Assembly: GCA_023259235.1 (NCBI GenBank)
Contig: JAHFQQ010000010.1
Coordinates: 1-8,685, forward strand
Length of the DNA: 8,685 nt
Origin: Polaromonas sp.
GTDB lineage: Bacteria > Pseudomonadota > Gammaproteobacteria > Burkholderiales > Burkholderiaceae_C
Reading direction: 5' to 3'
A program made the position numbers and the translations under genes. The stretch's first letter is position 1. The number at the start of each line of letters is the position of its first letter. The notes below the pieces were generated by a model. It saw nothing but the letters and a program-made list of their open reading frames with translations, made no database searches and had not been told where the DNA came from. Below are positions 6,267 to 8,685 of this stretch, piece after piece.

Positions 6267-6893
6267 TCAGGCCGTGTTCATTTGCGTGTCTTTGCCGTCG
6301 GCTTGCGCGGCATCGCTCTCGGGCAGAGCCGGATTACCACCGACGAACAGCCTGCCTAGCCACAGCGCGAAGAGCAGCACGGCGAGCCCGACCATCAGCC
6401 ACCCGGTATCCGTCTGCTGATTAGTCAGGTAGCTGTTGCAGACACGCACTGGTGCGGCGATATAGAGCCAGCCGAGAACGGCCAGCATGCTGATGAAGTT
6501 TGTCCATATGAAGCCCCGGCCGATAACCGATAGCCGCGGCCAGGCCAAAGCCAGGGGCAGGCCGACCAGAGCGGGGAGGCTGATGAATTTCGCCAGCTCG
6601 GCCAGTGGGTTTGCCAGCGCGGCATCCAGTGCTCGCGGCAGCATCCAGTAGGTCGAGGCGAAAGCGGCCAACACGATGCAGGGAATTGCCCCGCCCGCGG
6701 TGGCAAGCAGCGCAGCCTGGCAGCGCTGCGGCAGCAAGCGACCGGCGATGATGCCGACGGCCGCCAGCAGCGGAATCTGCACCAGCATGTGGGCGCTCAT
6801 GCTTGCCTCCAGCGCCATCCGTGCGGCGGGTGTTGCCAGGAGCAGGTAGACGGCACCGAGGCCGAGCCTGGGCAACAAAATTTTCAGGGCCAT
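6267..6893 (-). CDS. Multi-pass membrane protein, CtaG/DUF1404-like
   Basis: A 208-residue hydrophobic protein with about five to six transmembrane segments (roughly 5-20, 34-52, 60-80, 103-118, 129-147 and 163-184) and a polar tail (186-208). Points that recall the Caa3-CtaG/DUF1404 oxidase-assembly group are MSAHMLVQIPLL (32-43), with His35 at the start of a helix, the segment YWMLPRALDAAL (82-93), and CNSYLTNQQTDTGW (152-165) before the last helix, reminiscent of the DQQ-G motif near the end of CtaG. CtaG proteins help deliver copper to oxidase subunit I. The ATG overlaps the end of the SCO gene by 10 nt, strongly suggesting coupled synthesis with it. The position after SCO corresponds, as I recall, to orf1 of the norSY-senC-orf1 cluster in ammonia oxidisers. 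Family assignment is tentative. Confidence 0.6.
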   Translation of the reverse strand: MALKILLPRLGLGAVYLLLATPAARMALEASMSAHMLVQIPLLAAVGIIAGRLLPQRCQAALLATAGGAIPCIVLAAFASTYWMLPRALDAALANPLAELAKFISLPALVGLPLALAWPRLSVIGRGFIWTNFISMLAVLGWLYIAAPVRVCNSYLTNQQTDTGWLMVGLAVLLFALWLGRLFVGGNPALPESDAAQADGKDTQMNTA

Positions 6894-7498
6894 TGAGTGA
6901 TCTTTGCGGCAAGTACCAGGGGTTGATCGAGGTCGTTAATTTCTGCCAGTTTGCCGTCGCGACCGACCAGATGAATGGCCGCGTTATGCTCGAATCCGCC
7001 CAGCCCGTCCGGAATCACGGTGATGCCGAAGGCCGCCAGCAGGGGCTTGAGATCGGACTTGTTGTGCACCCGGGCGATGCGCCATTGTGTGCCGTCGGCA
7101 CCGAAGGCTTGGCCGTACGCCTTCAGGCTGGCCGTATCGTCCCGGTCCGGATCAAAGCTGATGCTGAGCAGGGCGAAATCGCGCCTCTGCGCCTGCTGCG
7201 GGACGTGATCGCGAATCTGCTTGAAAGCCATGCCCAGGCTGCGGCAGATTGTCTCGCAGTGTGTGTAGATGAATTCCACCGCCAGCAGCCGGCCCTGGTA
7301 ATCCTGCAGGCGGAAGGCGCGGCCGTCCTGATCTTCGAGGACGACCGCAGGCAGCGTTCGTGGCGAGCGCAGGATATCCGCGCGGCGGGCAGTTTCGGCG
7401 GTGAAGGCGCTGAAACCGTCGGTGCCCCACCACAAGACGCTGCTGCCCAGAAGGGTAGCCAGCGTCGTGGTGACAACACTGCGGCGGGTCGGATTCAA
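6884..7498 (-). CDS. SCO1/SenC-family copper chaperone
   Basis: A 204-residue membrane-anchored thioredoxin-fold protein that binds copper for assembly of the CuA or CuB centre of heme-copper enzymes. The copper ligands are all present: YTHCETIC gives Cys81 and Cys85 (CxxxC), and GFEHNAAIHLVG gives His171. The N terminus (NPTRRSVVTTTLATLLGSSV) is a hydrophobic anchor preceded by twin arginines, so Tat targeting is possible. The start is inferred to be a TTG at 7498, overlapping the oxidase stop as TTGA; no ATG exists in frame at the N terminus except far upstream at 7642, inside the oxidase gene, where the sequence does not resemble a signal. No Shine-Dalgarno is seen before the TTG, consistent with coupling to the upstream gene. 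It probably matures the oxidase subunit encoded just before it. Confidence 0.88.
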   Translation of the reverse strand: MNPTRRSVVTTTLATLLGSSVLWWGTDGFSAFTAETARRADILRSPRTLPAVVLEDQDGRAFRLQDYQGRLLAVEFIYTHCETICRSLGMAFKQIRDHVPQQAQRRDFALLSISFDPDRDDTASLKAYGQAFGADGTQWRIARVHNKSDLKPLLAAFGITVIPDGLGGFEHNAAIHLVGRDGKLAEINDLDQPLVLAAKITQWP

Positions 7499-8685
7499 GC
7501 GGCGGCGGTGCGCGCCAGCGTGGCGCGCGGGTAATCCCGGCCAGACAAGCCCAGGCGGGCGAGGAAGCGAACCATAAACACCAGAACCGAAGCGATTACC
7601 AGTATCGCAAAGACTGAGGCAACGCGGTCGTACGGAACCCACTGCGGCAGGTGCTCGGCATAGCGGCGCGGCACGCTTTCCTTGCCGGAATAGAGGAAGC
7701 TCAGGGTAAAACCGAGGGCGCCGATGGTGAATCCCCAGAATGCAGCGCGGTCAACGACGCTGTCTTGCGCATTCTGGTCGGGCTTGCCGAGGTAATACAT
7801 GAAGCCAAACAGCATGGCAACCATGCCGAGCAGCAGATAGGTATGGAAGTGCCCCGGCACCCACAGTGTGTTGTGCATCACGTAATTGACCGTGATGGTG
7901 CCATCGATGAACGCCGGCATGGTGCCAGCAGCCCAGCCAAGGAGCGATACGAACAACAACCTGGTAGCCATGTCCCAGCGGATGCCCGAACGGTAGACGA
8001 TCATCAGGGCACCGTAGCCGGTAACCACCAGGATCGGGAAGGTATTCAGATAGCCGATCACCTGGCCCATGATCAGAAACCATTTAGGAAAGGCAAAGTC
8101 CATCAGCAGGTGGTGCGGAAAAATGAACAGGACCATCAGCGTGGAGGCCGTCCACGAGGCGAGGAATACCTTGTTTGCTTTCCAGGGTCGCTGCGTGTAG
8201 CGCGGCAGGATCTCGTAGACCGCGATGACGGCCATGTAGATGGTGGCGTTGATGAAGATGTGGCCAAACAGATAAATCAAGCCTTTGGCAAGCAGCGCAT
8301 CGACGGCGAACGACGGGATATAAAGATTCACCAGACTCATGACCAGGATGCTGGCGCCCGCCACCAGGCCGACGACGTTGACGATGGTCACCATGGTGCT
8401 GGCGACTACCGTGGGTGGCGGAGCCATGCCGTCGTCGTGGCCGAACAGCTGCGGCCAGCCGAGTGCGCGGGAGAAATTGCCATAGCGGCCGATGATGGCG
8501 CGGGCGATGTCCAGGTGCATCAGAAGAAAGCCGACGCCGATCACCAGCAGGCCACCCATGAACAGGGCTGCAGACCCCTGGCTCCACATGCCCATTGATT
8601 TTGCTGGCAGCGGGTAGAGAAAGGTCCAGGCGCCCTGGAAGTGCCCGAAGAGAACGCCGGCCAGTATCATCACCACACCGATCAG
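7495..8685 (-). CDS. Heme-copper oxidase catalytic subunit, B-family-like, Tyr replaced by Asn; candidate NO reductase (5' end outside window)
   Basis: The C-terminal 396 residues of a subunit I protein; helices I-II lie outside. Numbering from the first Met in the window (8676), CuB ligands are His139 and His188-His189 (FPHHLLMDF), and heme ligands are His276 and His278 in MHNTLWVPGHFH, nearly the Thermus ba3 signature HNTAWVPGHFH. The segment FGHIFIN aligns with WTGHPIVY of ba3 and FFGHPEVY of A-type oxidases: the active-site tyrosine four residues after the CuB histidine is Asn143 (AAC, 8248-8250). A and B family O2 reductases use this tyrosine as proton/electron donor, and NO-reducing members lack it. 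The nearest tyrosine, Tyr147, is a further turn along the helix. SCO and a CtaG-like gene follow directly. I infer an sNOR-type nitric oxide reductase; an O2 reductase with a relocated tyrosine is the alternative. Membrane location and heme-copper class are certain; the reaction is inferred. Confidence 0.9.
   Translation of the reverse strand: MIGVVMILAGVLFGHFQGAWTFLYPLPAKSMGMWSQGSAALFMGGLLVIGVGFLLMHLDIARAIIGRYGNFSRALGWPQLFGHDDGMAPPPTVVASTMVTIVNVVGLVAGASILVMSLVNLYIPSFAVDALLAKGLIYLFGHIFINATIYMAVIAVYEILPRYTQRPWKANKVFLASWTASTLMVLFIFPHHLLMDFAFPKWFLIMGQVIGYLNTFPILVVTGYGALMIVYRSGIRWDMATRLLFVSLLGWAAGTMPAFIDGTITVNYVMHNTLWVPGHFHTYLLLGMVAMLFGFMYYLGKPDQNAQDSVVDRAAFWGFTIGALGFTLSFLYSGKESVPRRYAEHLPQWVPYDRVASVFAILVIASVLVFMVRFLARLGLSGRDYPRATLARTAAA

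Noticed and set aside
6803..7534. Plus-strand open frame opposite the SCO gene
   Set aside because: Antisense of a gene whose CxxxC and His copper ligands are clear.
7651..8598. Long plus-strand open frame (315 codons) opposite the oxidase gene
   Set aside because: Composition is very rich in His, Asp, Gln and Arg, as expected for the complement of a hydrophobic membrane protein in GC-rich DNA. The minus strand holds conserved oxidase motifs.
7495..8685. cbb3 (C-family) or classical cNOR NorB identity for the oxidase subunit
   Set aside because: The HNTLWVPGHFH segment and overall pattern match the B family, and SCO plus CtaG-like neighbours are not typical of norCB or ccoNOQP.
1..8685. CRISPR array, tRNA, rRNA, insertion sequence ends
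   Set aside because: Scanning by eye found no regularly spaced repeats, no cloverleaf-like conserved tRNA arms, no rRNA core sequences and no transposase motifs.

Overview
The window is GC-rich DNA with tightly packed genes, several overlapping by a few bases. Gene content (exported creatininase-like protein, YVTN beta-propeller, HIT protein, CybB-type b561, SCO-assisted heme-copper oxidase) suggests a betaproteobacterium, perhaps a relative of Burkholderiales/Alcaligenaceae or Nitrosomonadales. No rRNA, tRNA, CRISPR array or intact mobile element is visible.

Layout. Positions 1-1271 (minus) hold two genes for exported proteins: a creatininase-family protein and, downstream of it, a YVTN beta-propeller protein cut by the window edge. 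A perfect 10-bp inverted repeat spans the stop codon of the first. Positions 1272-1668 have no convincing gene. Positions 1669-2970 (minus) encode a 12-helix MFS transporter. It is divergent from a small glutaredoxin-fold protein (3200-3586, plus) that has no cysteine at all. A short stretch (3587-3810) carries two terminator-like hairpins and a fragment resembling an ABC-transporter Walker A region. A HIT-family hydrolase (3811-4215, minus) and a cytoplasmic thioredoxin-like protein with a CPGC motif (4818-5318, plus) are divergent, separated by 600 bp without an identifiable gene.

The right third (5481-8685, minus) looks like one respiratory operon. In transcription order it has a heme-copper oxidase catalytic subunit (5' end outside the window), an SCO/SenC copper chaperone, a multi-pass CtaG/DUF1404-like membrane protein, a 55-residue membrane peptide resembling the C terminus of an RND permease, and a cytochrome b561. 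The first junctions overlap (TTGA between oxidase and SCO; 10 nt between SCO and the CtaG-like gene), which points to coupled translation.

The most interesting observation is in the oxidase. It is B-family-like (the HNTLWVPGHFH signature resembles Thermus ba3) and keeps the CuB histidines and heme histidines. However, the tyrosine normally cross-linked to the CuB histidine (HxxxY) is replaced by asparagine (HIFIN). O2 reductases of the A and B families need that tyrosine, and its loss is a mark of NO-reducing members of the superfamily. The gene order oxidase-SCO-small membrane protein matches what I recall of the norSY-senC-orf1 (sNOR) cluster of ammonia-oxidising bacteria. I therefore propose that this is a nitric oxide reductase operon with its own copper-insertion factors, plus a b561 that may link it to the quinone pool.
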